Positions 1-9,441 of a stretch of 64,000 bases of DNA are shown piece by piece (positions within the stretch are counted from its first letter, which is position 1; every line of letters begins with the position of its first letter). Source of the stretch: Singulisphaera sp045290345 (GTDB taxonomy: Bacteria > Planctomycetota > Planctomycetia > Isosphaerales > Isosphaeraceae); the NCBI RefSeq assembly GCF_045290345.1, contig NZ_CP155447.1, forward strand, positions 7,192,001 through 7,256,000. The letters are read 5' to 3'. Under the pieces are notes generated by a model. It did no database searches, had not been told where the DNA came from, and was given only the letters and a program-made list of their open reading frames with translations. The position numbers were made by a program, and so were the translations under genes.

Positions 1-489
1 AGCATCGACCCGAAAGAGACGCCGGGCCTGGCCGCGCGGAAGAAGGCGAGCTACCTGGCTCGCTACGGCCGCCCAGGGGCCGAGAAGGGCTGGCACTTTC
101 TGACCGGGGATCAGGCGTCAATCAGCGAACTGGCCAAGGTCGTCGGGTTCCGCTACGAGTGGGACGCCAAGAACAACCAGTACGCCCACGCCGCGGGCAT
201 CATGATCGTGACTCCGCAAGGCAAGCTCTCTCGCTACATCTACGGATTGAGCTACCCCGCGCGGGATTTGCGACTGGGCCTGATGGACGCCGCGATGCGG
301 AGGATCGGCTCGCCGATCGACCAACTGCTTCTCCTGTGTTATCATTACGACCCGAGAACAGGTCGATATAATCTTGCAGCAATGAATGTCATCCGGATCC
401 TGGGCTTTGCCACGATCGGGAGCTTGGGGACGTTCGTGTTTGTCATGCTCCGGAGAGACCGGCGGAAGGTCGTCCTTGAGGATGTGTGA
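1..489 (+). CDS. SCO1/SenC-type copper chaperone, 3' end only
   Basis: This is the open 5' end of the window. The visible 162 residues begin SIDPKETPGLAARKKASY and match the C-terminal half of the thioredoxin-fold SCO family, which delivers copper to the CuA site of cytochrome oxidase. The conserved copper-ligand histidine is in the YAHAAGIMIVTP segment near visible residue 63. The CxxxC motif must lie upstream of the window. A hydrophobic segment (IRILGFATIGSLGTFVFVML) followed by an Arg/Lys-rich tail forms a C-terminal membrane anchor, which places the copper-binding domain outside the cytoplasm. The gene stops 61 nt before the subunit II start, so it is probably the first or an early gene of the oxidase operon. 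Confidence 0.85.
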   Translation, partial: SIDPKETPGLAARKKASYLARYGRPGAEKGWHFLTGDQASISELAKVVGFRYEWDAKNNQYAHAAGIMIVTPQGKLSRYIYGLSYPARDLRLGLMDAAMRRIGSPIDQLLLLCYHYDPRTGRYNLAAMNVIRILGFATIGSLGTFVFVMLRRDRRKVVLEDV

Positions 490-550
490 GTAATCGACCG
501 TGGGGCCGGCCGTTTTGGCCGGCCTGAGCCATCGAGGATTCTGTCGAGTC

Positions 551-1498
551 ATGTGGGACTTCCCTCTATTCCCGGATCGGGCCACCGCCATTGCCTGGCG
601 GGTGGATGCGGTCTTTTTCTTCGAGCTGGCGATCTGTCTCGCCTTTACGGCCCTGATCTGCTTCTTGATCCTGTTCTACGCGACCAAGTACCGTAAAGGA
701 TCGCGGGCGGACCGGTCGAACCCGGTGTCGTCGAATCACCTCCTCGAGGTGATCTGGATCGGGGTGCCGCTGGCGATTGCCATGGTGATCTTCGTCGTGG
801 GGACGGTGGTCTACTACCAGATGTTCCAGTACCCTGCCAACGCCACCGAGGTCTACGCCATGGGGCGGCAATGGATGTGGCAGATCGAGCATCCCGGGGG
901 CAAACGCGAGATCAACGAACTGCACATTCCGCTGGGGCAGCCCGTCAAGCTGCTGCTGAGTTCGCAGGATGTGATTCATAGTTTCTACGTGCCGGCGTTC
1001 CGCGTGAAGCAGGATGCCGTGCCCGGCCGCTTTACGTCGATGTGGTTCCAGCCCAATAAGGTCGGGAAGTTCCACCTCTACTGCGCGGAGTATTGCGGAA
1101 CAAAGCACTCGGGGATGATCGGCTGGGTTGTCGTCATGGAGCCGGCGGACTATCAGCGCTGGCTGGAATCCGGTCCTTCGACGACGCCGATGGCCACCTC
1201 GGGCGAGCAATTGTTCAAATCGTACGGATGCAATGGTTGTCATGGTGTGAACTCGACCGTCCGGGCACCCTTGCTCGACGGGGTCTATGGCCATTCGGTT
1301 CCCCTGGATGGGGGAACGATCGTGACCGCCGACGAACGCTATCTCCGTGACTCGATCCTTCTGCCCGCGTCGCAGGTCGTTGCCGGTTACAAGCCGGTGA
1401 TGCCGACTTACCAAGGGCGGATCAAGGAGGACGAGTTGCTCAAGATCATTGCTTACATCAAGTCGCTTGGTCGCAAGAACGAGAGGGTGGAGAAATGA
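551..1498 (+). CDS. ctaC: cytochrome c oxidase subunit II with fused cytochrome c domain (caa3 type)
   Basis: Subunit II takes electrons from cytochrome c through the binuclear CuA centre. From the ATG at 551 the protein has 315 residues. Two N-terminal transmembrane helices span about 15-45 and 70-95, followed by a cupredoxin domain with the CuA ligands in CAEYCGTKHSGM (first Cys about residue 178) and the upstream HSFYVPAF histidine. A fused class I cytochrome c follows, with CNGCHG (Cys about 227) and a distal Met in VMPTYQG. In-frame codons upstream to 500 exist, but the ATG at 551 fits the usual N terminus. The stop overlaps the subunit I start (ATGA), so the two are translationally coupled. 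Confidence 0.95.
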   Translation: MWDFPLFPDRATAIAWRVDAVFFFELAICLAFTALICFLILFYATKYRKGSRADRSNPVSSNHLLEVIWIGVPLAIAMVIFVVGTVVYYQMFQYPANATEVYAMGRQWMWQIEHPGGKREINELHIPLGQPVKLLLSSQDVIHSFYVPAFRVKQDAVPGRFTSMWFQPNKVGKFHLYCAEYCGTKHSGMIGWVVVMEPADYQRWLESGPSTTPMATSGEQLFKSYGCNGCHGVNSTVRAPLLDGVYGHSVPLDGGTIVTADERYLRDSILLPASQVVAGYKPVMPTYQGRIKEDELLKIIAYIKSLGRKNERVEK

Positions 1499-3117
1499 GC
1501 GCCCAAGGGGCCGAGCCCCAGCCGAATTATCTGACGGCCGGGCAGAGCGTGCGGTCGTGGCTGCTGACGACCGATCATAAGCGGATCGGCTTGCTGTACA
1601 TGCTCTCGATCACGCTATTCTTCTTCCTCGGCGGCGCGGCGGCCACGCTTGTGCGGCTCGAACTGATGACCCCTCAGGGGGACATCGTTCATGCCGAAGA
1701 CTACAACAAGCTGTTCACCGCCCACGGCGTGATCATGGTCTTTTTCTTCCTGGTCCCGTCGATCCCAGCCGTGCTCGGGAACTTCCTGATCCCGATCATG
1801 ATCGGAGCGCGCGACCTGGCGTTCCCGCGGATGAACCTGGCGAGCTGGTACGTCTACATGCTCGGCGGTCTCTTCACGATCTGGTCGTTGGTGACCGGAG
1901 GTGTCGACACGGGGTGGACCTTCTACACCCCGTACAGCAGTATGTTCTCGAACACCCAGGTGATGTCGGCCGCGGTGGGGGTGTTCATCGTCGGGTTCTC
2001 GTCGATCTTCACCGGCCTCAACTTCATCGTCACGATCCACAAGATGCGGGCGCCCGGGATGACCTGGAGCAAGCTCCCCTTGTTCGTCTGGGCGCACTAC
2101 GCGACCAGCGTGATCATGATCCTGGGGACCCCGGTGCTCGCCGTGACGATCGCCCTGGTGGGCCTGGAGCGGTTCTTTGGCTTCGGGATCTTCGACCCGA
2201 AGCTCGGAGGGGACCCGATCCTCTTCCAGCACCTCTTCTGGTTCTACTCGCACCCGGCCGTCTACATCATGCTCTTGCCGTCGTTCGGCGTGATCAACGA
2301 GATCGTCCCCTGCTTCACGAAACGCCCGGTCTTCGGCTACCACACGATGGCCGTCGCGATGATGGGAATCGCGCTCCTCGGCTTCTTGGTGTGGGGCCAC
2401 CATATGTTCGTGAGTGGCCAGTCGATGTACGGCGGGATGATCTTCTCGATCCTCAGCTACCTGGTGGCGATCCCGTCCGCGGTCAAGGTCTTCAACTGGA
2501 CCGCGACCCTGTACAAAGGGACCGTCTCGGGCAGCACGCCGATGCTCTACGCCCTCGGCTTCATCGGCCTGTTCACGATCGGCGGCCTGACCGGCCTGAT
2601 GCTCGCCTCGCTGGCGGTTGACGTCCACGTCCACGATACCTACTTCGTCGTGGCCCACTTCCACTACATCATGGTGGGAGGCGCGGTGATGGGCTACCTC
2701 GGCGGCGTTCACTTCTGGTGGCCCAAGATCACCGGCCGGATGTATCCGGAGATCTGGGGCAAGCTGGCCGCGCTCACCGTGTTCCTCGGGTTCAACCTGA
2801 CCTTCTTCCCGCAGTTCGTGCTCGGCTACCTGGGGATGCCAAGGCGCTACTACGAGTATCCGCCCGAGTACCAGGTGCTCAACGTCATGTCCACCGCGGG
2901 GGCCTCGATCCTGGCGGTTGGCTACATGCTTCCCTTGGTCTACCTGGTCCTCTCGCTCTGGATCGGCAAGGAAGCCGGGCCCAACCCTTGGGGTGCCGCG
3001 GGCCTGGAATGGCAGATTCCTTCGCCCCCCTCAGTCCACAACTTCGACGAGCCCCCGGTTGCGCCGGAGCGGCCCTATGACTATCCGCTCAGGGAGCATG
3101 ACCGTGAGCTTAGCTGA
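1495..3117 (+). CDS. ctaD: cytochrome c oxidase subunit I, A2-type haem-copper oxidase
   Basis: This is the catalytic subunit, which holds the low-spin haem, the high-spin haem and CuB, and reduces O2 while pumping protons. It has 540 residues and about 12 transmembrane helices. Visible ligands and motifs include TAHGVIMVFFF (low-spin haem His), YSHPAVYIM at about residue 251 (CuB His and the cross-linked Tyr), WGHHMFVSG (two CuB His), and HVHDTYFVVAHFHY (haem His). The YSHPxVY form, in place of GHPEVY, marks the A2 class, in which a Tyr-Ser pair replaces the D-channel glutamate. The start overlaps subunit II by 4 nt, and the 3' end overlaps the subunit III start. Confidence 0.96.
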   Translation: MSAQGAEPQPNYLTAGQSVRSWLLTTDHKRIGLLYMLSITLFFFLGGAAATLVRLELMTPQGDIVHAEDYNKLFTAHGVIMVFFFLVPSIPAVLGNFLIPIMIGARDLAFPRMNLASWYVYMLGGLFTIWSLVTGGVDTGWTFYTPYSSMFSNTQVMSAAVGVFIVGFSSIFTGLNFIVTIHKMRAPGMTWSKLPLFVWAHYATSVIMILGTPVLAVTIALVGLERFFGFGIFDPKLGGDPILFQHLFWFYSHPAVYIMLLPSFGVINEIVPCFTKRPVFGYHTMAVAMMGIALLGFLVWGHHMFVSGQSMYGGMIFSILSYLVAIPSAVKVFNWTATLYKGTVSGSTPMLYALGFIGLFTIGGLTGLMLASLAVDVHVHDTYFVVAHFHYIMVGGAVMGYLGGVHFWWPKITGRMYPEIWGKLAALTVFLGFNLTFFPQFVLGYLGMPRRYYEYPPEYQVLNVMSTAGASILAVGYMLPLVYLVLSLWIGKEAGPNPWGAAGLEWQIPSPPSVHNFDEPPVAPERPYDYPLREHDRELS

Positions 3118-3796
3118 AGCCCGACAACCCAACAGCCGCCTGGCCTCGCATTTCGAGGATATGGGTCAGCAGCTCGAGAGCTCGACCCTGGGGATGTGGA
3201 CCTTCCTGGCCACCGAAGTGATGTTCTTCGGGGGCCTGTTCCTGGGGTTCTGCGTCTACCGGTTCACCGACGCGTCTCACGGATTCGCGCTGGCCAGCCG
3301 GCAGCTCGATATCTGGCTGGGGACTTTCAACACCTTCGTTCTCCTGACCAGCAGCCTGACCATGGCCTTGGCCGTGCGCGCCGGGCAGACGGGGGATCGT
3401 GAGGGGCAAGTTCGCTATCTGATCGCGACGATGATCCTGGCGACCAGCTTTCTCGGGATCAAGTCCTACGAGTACTACGAAGAGTTCGAGAAGCATCTGT
3501 TCCCAGGTGCCCACTTCAACCCGGCGGCCTTGAAGCTGCCGGCTGATGCCCCGGCCACCTTGGCTCAGCACGCGCAACTCTACTTCGTCTTCTACTTTTT
3601 CATGACCGGCCTGCACGCGTTCCACATGATCATCGGGATCGTCATCATGGGAATTCTGGCCGTGCAGGCCAGGCGCGGTAGTTACACCGCCGACTACTTC
3701 ACGCCGTTAGAGCTGACCGGGCTCTACTGGCACTTCGTCGACCTGGTGTGGGTCTTTCTCTTCCCGCTCCTCTATTTAATCGACCTCCACAAATGA
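3098..3796 (+). CDS. ctaE: cytochrome c oxidase subunit III
   Basis: The 232-residue membrane protein belongs to the subunit III family, which stabilises the catalytic core and its proton uptake. Family features are the N-terminal LGMWTFLATEVMFFGGLF segment and HAFHMIIGIVIMG and LYWHFVDLVWVFLFPLLYL near the C terminus. The frame is open upstream to 2918, but that part overlaps subunit I and does not look like the family. The ATG at 3098 gives the expected length, and an ATG at 3077 is the only close alternative. The gene overlaps subunit I by 20 nt and subunit IV by 4 nt, consistent with one transcript and coupled translation. Confidence 0.93.
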   Translation: MTVSLAEARQPNSRLASHFEDMGQQLESSTLGMWTFLATEVMFFGGLFLGFCVYRFTDASHGFALASRQLDIWLGTFNTFVLLTSSLTMALAVRAGQTGDREGQVRYLIATMILATSFLGIKSYEYYEEFEKHLFPGAHFNPAALKLPADAPATLAQHAQLYFVFYFFMTGLHAFHMIIGIVIMGILAVQARRGSYTADYFTPLELTGLYWHFVDLVWVFLFPLLYLIDLHK

Positions 3797-4104
3797 GTTC
3801 ACATACCACCCCGCACGTCCTGCCAGTATCGACCTACTGCGCGGTCTACGCCGCGCTGATGGTCTTGCTCGTGGCCACGGTCGGATTTGCCTTCATCGAT
3901 CTGGGATCGTTGAACTTTCTGGTCACGATGGCCATCGCCGTGGCCAAGGCGCTGATGATCGCCCTGATCTTCATGCACGTGTACTACAGCGAGCGTCTGG
4001 TCTGGGTCTTCGCCGGCGCCTCATTCCTCTGGCTGTCGATCCTGATCACGTACACCCTGAACGACTACTTCACCCGAGGCATGCTCGGCATCCTGGGTAA
4101 GTGA
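3793..4104 (+). CDS. ctaF: cytochrome c oxidase subunit IV (small prokaryotic type)
   Basis: A 103-residue protein with three predicted transmembrane helices, roughly 10-35, 40-65 and 72-95, and the family-typical VAKALMIALIFMHVYYSERL stretch between the second and third helices. Members assist assembly of the CuB centre and stability of bacterial oxidases. The start was chosen at the ATG overlapping the subunit III stop (ATGA). The longer open frame to 3748 lies wholly inside subunit III. It is the last gene of the operon and is followed directly by a hairpin. Confidence 0.88.
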   Translation: MSSHTTPHVLPVSTYCAVYAALMVLLVATVGFAFIDLGSLNFLVTMAIAVAKALMIALIFMHVYYSERLVWVFAGASFLWLSILITYTLNDYFTRGMLGILGK

Positions 4105-4109
4105 AAATC

Positions 4110-4146
4110 CTCAAGGTGGAATCCCCGCAAGGGATTCCACCTTGAG
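4110..4146 (+). terminator. perfect 16-bp hairpin after the oxidase operon
   Basis: The arms at 4110-4125 and 4131-4146 are exact reverse complements (CTCAAGGTGGAATCCC) around a 5-nt loop, beginning 5 nt after the last stop codon. A short A-rich stretch follows but no T run, so it may act as an RNA-stabilising end or a factor-assisted terminator and not as a classical intrinsic one. Confidence 0.6.
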
Positions 4147-4656
4147 AACGAAAAAGCACTCAAGAGCCACGGATCACACGAAAGTCTCCGGATCGGGAAA
4201 CGTTGCCAGAGAAGCCGTTGGGTTTTTTCCGGGATGACGTTCGATCCGGCACTTTCCTGGCTTCCGTGGTTCGCTCCTTTTTTTTGGTACCCGCCCCCTC
4301 TCTTAATCTTGGCGTGATCTCGACCTCGCCGCAGATCCGGCCAACGATGACGCTTCGTCCCGGCAACAATGCTGGACTCGCCCTCAGTGCGTGCCGGCGA
4401 AGTGGATCTGACTCGCTCCTTGTTGTTGCGGCTTCCGCCGGACAACTTTGAAGAATGACGTCAGGCCAAAGCCAAAGCCCAACCGGCAAAGAACGGCTTG
4501 CTCTTACCCTGGCTCTCACTCCCATTTTTTTCTCAACGATCCGCGGTTGGGCGAGACTCTTTCAAGCACAGCCTGGAGCAAGGTGTCCGGCTTCGCCGAA
4601 TCTCTTGTGATGTTATAGGCAACTCACGATCGATTCGCGGTGAGAAGCGAACCCCT

Positions 4657-4913
4657 CCCGTAGGGCGGGCACGGCCCACCAGTAAGTAAACAACGACCCG
4701 CCGTAGAGCGAGGAATCACCCTCGTTCCCACGGTCCCCCGTGGGAATGCCGTCCCCGACGCTCCGCGTCATCTGGCCCTCGAAAGCCGAGGACGCAGAGC
4801 ATCCCAGACTTCATTTCCACGGGGGACCGTGGGAACGAGTAGCGGGAGGCTTGCTCGCTCTGTATCGGGGCGTTGTTTATTTCCTGGTGGGCCGTTGCCC
4901 ACCCCACGGGAAT
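4657..4913. repeat. 255-bp imperfect palindrome of dispersed planctomycete-type repeats
   Basis: The left half (about 4657-4785) is an imperfect reverse complement of the right half. The outermost arms are the GGGCACGGCCCACC-type core (4660-4682 and 4884-4910). Inside these are matching AAACAACG segments, then GTTCCCACGG...CCGTGGGAA hairpins, with the centre around CCCTCGAAAGCCGAGG near 4785. The left half recurs almost unchanged in inverted orientation at 9331-9438. No transposase gene is present. It resembles a non-autonomous, MITE- or REP-like element. Confidence 0.75.
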
Positions 4914-6371
4914 CGTGGGGCCAACGAGGATGCCACGGCCGAGCGCGTTGAAGTCGGGAGTAACGGGTTCGGCGTAGCTCCGAATTCGATCATTCTCGGG
5001 TGAGGCCCAGCAGAGTCATCGCGCCCATCATCCTGACAAGCACGCATACGGACGTGTCCTATATTCTTCATACCTCGAACAAGTGAGAGCAGTTTTCGGC
5101 TGTGCGGATCACCGATCGAGTGATCCGGGTGGCAGGAGGCCGTTTTCGGTCCCTGGTCTTCCGGCTGATCCATCGGGGGCCGCCTTCGCTCCCCAACCTC
5201 CTCAAGAGGGGGGAGACGCTCCACGCCGTGGACTGCCACCGTTGAGCGGCCCCTGCGGTCAGGTGACTCGGTCGCTCCTCGAGCCGTGCGCTCGTGAGAA
5301 GCAGGCCGCTCATTCGACTCACTTCAGTCTCCACGGGCCCGATCGTCCTTCTGATTTCCCAAAGCGAAGGAAGGGCGTTTCCCGACTTTTAAGAATGTCG
5401 ACGTAACGAGGTTCGGCCAACGATCGCCGAGTCTCACCTTGTCCGGCCTATGACGGTTCTCATGCCGAGGACGACTGAGATTCGCTAACGACACGGTCGC
5501 CAACTGTAATCGACAATTGTCTTTGCCTGGTTCTCAGGCATCCGAAGCGCCCGGATGCGCCTTAGCGTTTGAAGAAACCTGTCATTTTTATTCGAAATTG
5601 GGCGCTGGCCCGAAAGTTGCGAAGGCAGGTTAGGTGAAGTGAATCAGACGGTGAAATGAATGACCTCGGCGAGAACTCGTCGGGAGCGTGGCTCTTCGGT
5701 GAAGGGATGAATCCTCGGCTTGGCTGTCTCCAGAGGCTGGGTTTCATGCCGCATGACTTGTATCAAGTAACCAAGATTGATGGATTCGTTTAATGGTTTT
5801 TGGGGGAGCTGCATCCCTGAAGTTGGCGAGTTTTGATGCAAACGAATATGTGAGTCCGGGGGCATCAGACTTGCCTAGCGGCCATCGCATTAGGAGCAGG
5901 CAGGCTTGCGTGAGTGCTTCCAGAAGGGATCGGCCCTTCACGGGAAGGCGGAGCCTGGTGGGACTCGGTGGTATTAGGGAAATGGTAGTGTCGATCTCAC
6001 TGATCTTAGTGACAGACGAAGAATTTGTGGGAGAAAACTTCTTGACACCCGAAGGGCTAGGCCGCTAAATAAAGAGTCTCTCGTCTCAGTTCCGTCTTCT
6101 CATCTGCGGCTTCTGTCAGCAAAAGTACTCATTTAGTTCGGGCTTTCGCTCGGTCACGGCTGTGGCTGTGTTCTTCTGCGTATTTGCCTAGTTAAGCTTG
6201 TCGGTGTCCGTTCGGCAGGGCGAAAGCCTGCGGGACTCGACGCTGGGCTCCCTTGCGCCGTCATGCTTTCTTGGTGTCGGCGGTGTATCCATTCCCATCG
6301 AGTTCAGATGCTATCGATTGAAGCTGTCACGTCTCTGGTCGTTATTCGAGTCATGCATGGAGTCAGGTCCT
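4914..6371. other. gene-poor stretch
   Basis: Apart from the palindrome to its left, I find no open frame here with recognisable domains, a signal peptide or a convincing ribosome binding site. Base composition drops towards AT in 5500-6200, unlike the flanking genes. The promoter of the DUF1559 gene should lie at its right end. Confidence 0.5.
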
Positions 6372-7418
6372 ATGAGCGTTTTTCGTTGCTCGCGGAAGTC
6401 AGGTTTCACCCTGATTGAACTGTTGGTGGTCATCGCGATCATCGCGGTCCTGATCGCGCTGTTGCTCCCCGCCGTCCAGGCGGCTCGTGAGGCGGCTCGG
6501 CGAACTCAATGCGTCAACAACCTCAAACAAATCGGTCTGGCAACTCACAATTACATTAGTTCAAATGATGTGTTCCCTCCGGGGGCGATGCGTGATGGGT
6601 TTGGTAGCTTGAGTAACGGGATGAGTTGGCGTCCCATGATCCTGTCGCACATGGAGGCAGGGAACCAGTACAACTCGATCAACTTCAGTGTGCCGATCAC
6701 TCAGAATGGGGCGGTCCTGGCAACGGTCTGGTATACGTCGATCGCCAGTTTCCTCTGCCCGTCCGACGGGATCGGTCAGGGCCCTGTCGGCTTCGTTCCT
6801 TACAAGGGGCCCAATGGGTCGACCTCGATCACCCCGGCCCCGTTCCGGCCCGGCACGACGTCGGGGCAACTCGTCCCCGTGACGAACTACTTGATGAGCT
6901 TCGGCGACAACTACGCGATTCTCCCGCTCTCTGGCGCCAACCCCTGGGAAACGGCCGCCGGGACCGTTCCTCAGATTGGATTCAACGGGTTCTGGGGGAC
7001 CAACAACGCCGGTGGAACGATGCGCGGCTTCTCCGACTACACGACCGGTGGGGTGGCTTCCATCGCGTCGGTCACCGATGGCACGAGCAACACGATCTTC
7101 GTCGGCGAAGGGCTGCCTGACGAGGACGCCAACAATGATTTCTATAGCTTCACCGGGGCCGCGGCCGGCGTGACGGTCCCGATCAACTGGAAGACAAACG
7201 AACGCGATTCGGCCTGCGTGGATGCCTGGGGTTCGACCAACTGGAAATGTCGCTTCAGCTACGCCGCTCGCGGATTCAAGAGCCGGCACCCCGGTGGGGC
7301 GAACTTCGTCTTCGCGGATGGCTCGGTCCACTTCATCAAGAATTCCATCAACCGAGTCGCCTACGCCGCGCTTGGTAGCCGCAACGGCGGTGAGGTGATC
7401 AGCTCCGACTCCTACTGA
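6372..7418 (+). CDS. DUF1559 protein with type IV pilin-like N terminus
   Basis: The 348-residue protein starts with a short charged leader and the prepilin-type motif GFTLIELLVVIAIIAVLIA, then LLLPAVQAAREAARRTQCVNN, the hallmark of the DUF1559 (SBP_bac_10) family that is hugely expanded in Planctomycetes. Near the C terminus lies the family signature FADGSVHFIKNSI. The G/F cleavage site followed by a hydrophobic helix implies export and assembly by a type II secretion or pilus-like machine. The ATG at 6372 puts the prepilin motif ten residues in. Upstream in-frame ATG and GTG codons exist but add an unlikely leader. A second copy of the family lies at 48220-49278. Confidence 0.9.
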   Translation: MSVFRCSRKSGFTLIELLVVIAIIAVLIALLLPAVQAAREAARRTQCVNNLKQIGLATHNYISSNDVFPPGAMRDGFGSLSNGMSWRPMILSHMEAGNQYNSINFSVPITQNGAVLATVWYTSIASFLCPSDGIGQGPVGFVPYKGPNGSTSITPAPFRPGTTSGQLVPVTNYLMSFGDNYAILPLSGANPWETAAGTVPQIGFNGFWGTNNAGGTMRGFSDYTTGGVASIASVTDGTSNTIFVGEGLPDEDANNDFYSFTGAAAGVTVPINWKTNERDSACVDAWGSTNWKCRFSYAARGFKSRHPGGANFVFADGSVHFIKNSINRVAYAALGSRNGGEVISSDSY

Positions 7419-7453
7419 TCGACTCGGACCTTCATTTCCTTTTCCTTTCCTTT

Positions 7454-7534
7454 CGAGCCGGACTCCACGAGCGGAGAAGGTGAATGCCTATCCGCTGGGA
7501 GGGCCTTGTCTGAGCTTCCTCCGAGTCCGGCTCG
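7454..7534. repeat. 12-bp inverted repeat between the DUF1559 and lipoprotein genes
   Basis: CGAGCCGGACTC at 7454-7465 is exactly complementary to GAGTCCGGCTCG at 7523-7534, with a 57-nt loop. It lies shortly after the DUF1559 stop and could be an mRNA 3'-end structure. There is no T run, so a terminator role is only a guess. Confidence 0.35.
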
Positions 7535-7636
7535 ATGTCTGATTTCGCGTGGCCTCTGTCGCCGATCGCATCTCCGAACCAGAACTGAAAAATTCCCGAG
7601 CGAGACGAGACGCTCGGCTCTGCGGAGGGTCTTCGT

Positions 7637-8146
7637 ATGCTGATTCATCGAATTCTTTCGGTCCGCCCTGCCTTGTTTGTTGCGCTGGCCAGCCTGATCG
7701 TCATGGGCCTTGGTTGTGGTGATGACAGCGGAGTCGCCACGCGCTATCCCGTCTCCGGCAAGGTCACCTACAAAGGAGCACCGATCAAAAAGGCGTCCAT
7801 CAACCTCGTTCCCAATGATCCCGAGGGCCGCCCGGCGGGAGGGAAGGTCGTCGATGGCGAGTATGTCCTGACCACGGTCAACACTGACGACGGGGCGATC
7901 CCTGGAAAATATAAGGTCACCATCGACGACCGAGAGCTCGACGCCGACGCCATGCGCGCCAGCGCCGATGCCGAGGCAAAGAAGAAAGGGGTCTCCTACA
8001 GTGTCATTCCCCAGCATCTACAGGCGGGTGCCCTCAAAAAAATGAAAAGTTTGCTTCCTGGCAAGTATCAAATTGCGTCCACCTCCGACCTCGAAGTCGA
8101 GGTGAAGAACGAGTCCAATACCTTCAACCTCGAGTTGAAGGATTGA
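7637..8146 (+). CDS. planctomycete lipoprotein with carboxypeptidase-regulatory-like fold
   Basis: This 169-residue protein begins with a signal peptide ending in IVMGLGCGDD, a somewhat atypical lipobox whose Cys at about residue 27 would be lipidated. The mature part starts RYPVSGKVTYKGAPIKKASINLVP, the beta-sandwich opening common to small planctomycete lipoproteins that are usually encoded just downstream of DUF1559 genes, as here. The function is unknown. A role in cell-envelope association with the preceding pilin-like protein is an inference from the gene pairing. Confidence 0.8.
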   Translation: MLIHRILSVRPALFVALASLIVMGLGCGDDSGVATRYPVSGKVTYKGAPIKKASINLVPNDPEGRPAGGKVVDGEYVLTTVNTDDGAIPGKYKVTIDDRELDADAMRASADAEAKKKGVSYSVIPQHLQAGALKKMKSLLPGKYQIASTSDLEVEVKNESNTFNLELKD

Positions 8147-8213
8147 TCCCGAGACATCGCTTGGACTCGACCCCACAAAGGCGCCGCGGCTCATTCTCGG
8201 CGCCTCCGAAGCA

Positions 8214-9065
8214 TCAAGCCATCACAGAGACTATTTCCAACACCGGCTCTCCGTAGGCGATCTCGCCATCAATCCGGAGGTTCGGGAACCGGGCACGGGC
8301 CGTGGCTCGGTCGGTTCGCTTTGTGAGGAGCTTCCAGGCGATCGACGGGTCGAGAGTCACAACCGAATCGGCCACATCCTCCACTTCGTAGTACAATTTC
8401 CAGGCGTTCGCCTCGCGTCTGACAAACCAATCGCCCCCGGCTTGCCCAACGACCTTCACCGCGACGAGCGTCCCCTCCGGAGCCGAGACGTCGCGGTAGG
8501 TCTGAGGCAAGGCACGCATAAATGTGTCAAGGACCGGGTAATAGAGGTGCCGCTCATCGATCGGGGTGGAACGATCGACGGCATCGGCAATCTGCCGCTG
8601 GTGATGCCATCGTTCAGTGAACTCGCGCGCGATGTCGAACCACATGAGCGATTCCGATTCGCCGGCCCAGGCGACGGAAAAGAGAGCAGGCGCAAACGGG
8701 TCGGCCGACTCGAAGAACTCCGCAAGCTCGGCTGTGAACTTCTCCATCAGTCCGATCAAGACCGTCGGGCTCAGACGGGACGTGGCCGAGGTCCATTCGG
8801 AATTCAGTCGATTCAAATAAGCGACGAGTTCCGTGTAGGAGGCGAATCCCTTCGGCGCATCCGGTGGAACGTAGCCGTCACGCTGCATCGAGAGCCTGCG
8901 AAGCGCTGAGTCGAGCAGGTGCGAAGTGATGTCCTTCACGGACCAAGCCGAGCAGACGGTGGGCCGTTGCCAGTCCTTGGGTGAGAGCGAACGCAGCAGG
9001 TTGAGGAGATGCCCGTCCAGTTCTCGGAACAGGGGAGCGACGAGGATCGGTTCTGGCGATTTCAT
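8214..9065 (-). CDS. maleylpyruvate isomerase N-terminal/DinB-like enzyme
   Basis: The 283-residue protein opens with PILVAPLFRELDGHLLNLLRSLSPKDWQRPTVCSAW and continues WSVKDITSHLLDSALRR, the four-helix DinB/MDMPI N-terminal fold with a metal-binding His in the ITSHLLD helix. Later histidines in EFTERWHHQRQIAD are further candidate ligands. Family members are thiol-dependent isomerases or transferases, and the substrate cannot be read from the sequence. The start at 9065 is preceded by GGGAGAA. The longer frame to 9095 has no such site. The gene is transcribed towards the lipoprotein gene. Confidence 0.75.
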   Translation of the reverse strand: MKSPEPILVAPLFRELDGHLLNLLRSLSPKDWQRPTVCSAWSVKDITSHLLDSALRRLSMQRDGYVPPDAPKGFASYTELVAYLNRLNSEWTSATSRLSPTVLIGLMEKFTAELAEFFESADPFAPALFSVAWAGESESLMWFDIAREFTERWHHQRQIADAVDRSTPIDERHLYYPVLDTFMRALPQTYRDVSAPEGTLVAVKVVGQAGGDWFVRREANAWKLYYEVEDVADSVVTLDPSIAWKLLTKRTDRATARARFPNLRIDGEIAYGEPVLEIVSVMA

Positions 9066-9330
9066 CGGGTTTCTCCCTCGTTTTTCGGATTCCACAACCC
9101 TTGACAGGCCTCACGGTGATTGGGTTCAGCCTGGCGGTATGTTGTGGGGGGCGTACAAGGGTTGACCTATTTTGGGGCGTCGGCCTGTCCTGCCGCCGCC
9201 CTGACGAGGGCGTCGCTTGCCCTCTTCCGTCTGGTCTGGTTGGGGATATCCCCTCTTTCCCTTCACGAGCGGATTGATTGAGTTGAGAAGCCTTCTTGGC
9301 CGAGCCGATCCAGGTATACCTTCATGTCGC

Positions 9331-9438
9331 CTCGGCTTTCGAGGGCCAGACGACGCAGAGCGTCGGGGACGGCATTCCCACGGGGGACCGTGGGAACGAG
9401 GAGGATTCCTCGCTCGATGGCGGGTCGTTGTTGATTTT
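9331..9438. repeat. half copy of the palindromic repeat, inverted relative to 4688-4796
   Basis: Reverse-complementing this stretch gives near-identity with 4688-4796 over about 105 bp, including CCCTCGAAAGCCGAGG and the TTCCCACGGTCCCCCGTGGG hairpin. It ends just past the 3' end of the PPC-domain gene, where it could serve as a transcript terminus. The rest of the 9066-9441 gap shows no gene. Confidence 0.75.
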
Positions 9439-9441
9439 AGC

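Noticed and set aside
5083..5406. 107-codon frame in the gene-poor region
   Set aside because: Biased composition, no hydrophobic core or motif and no ribosome binding site.
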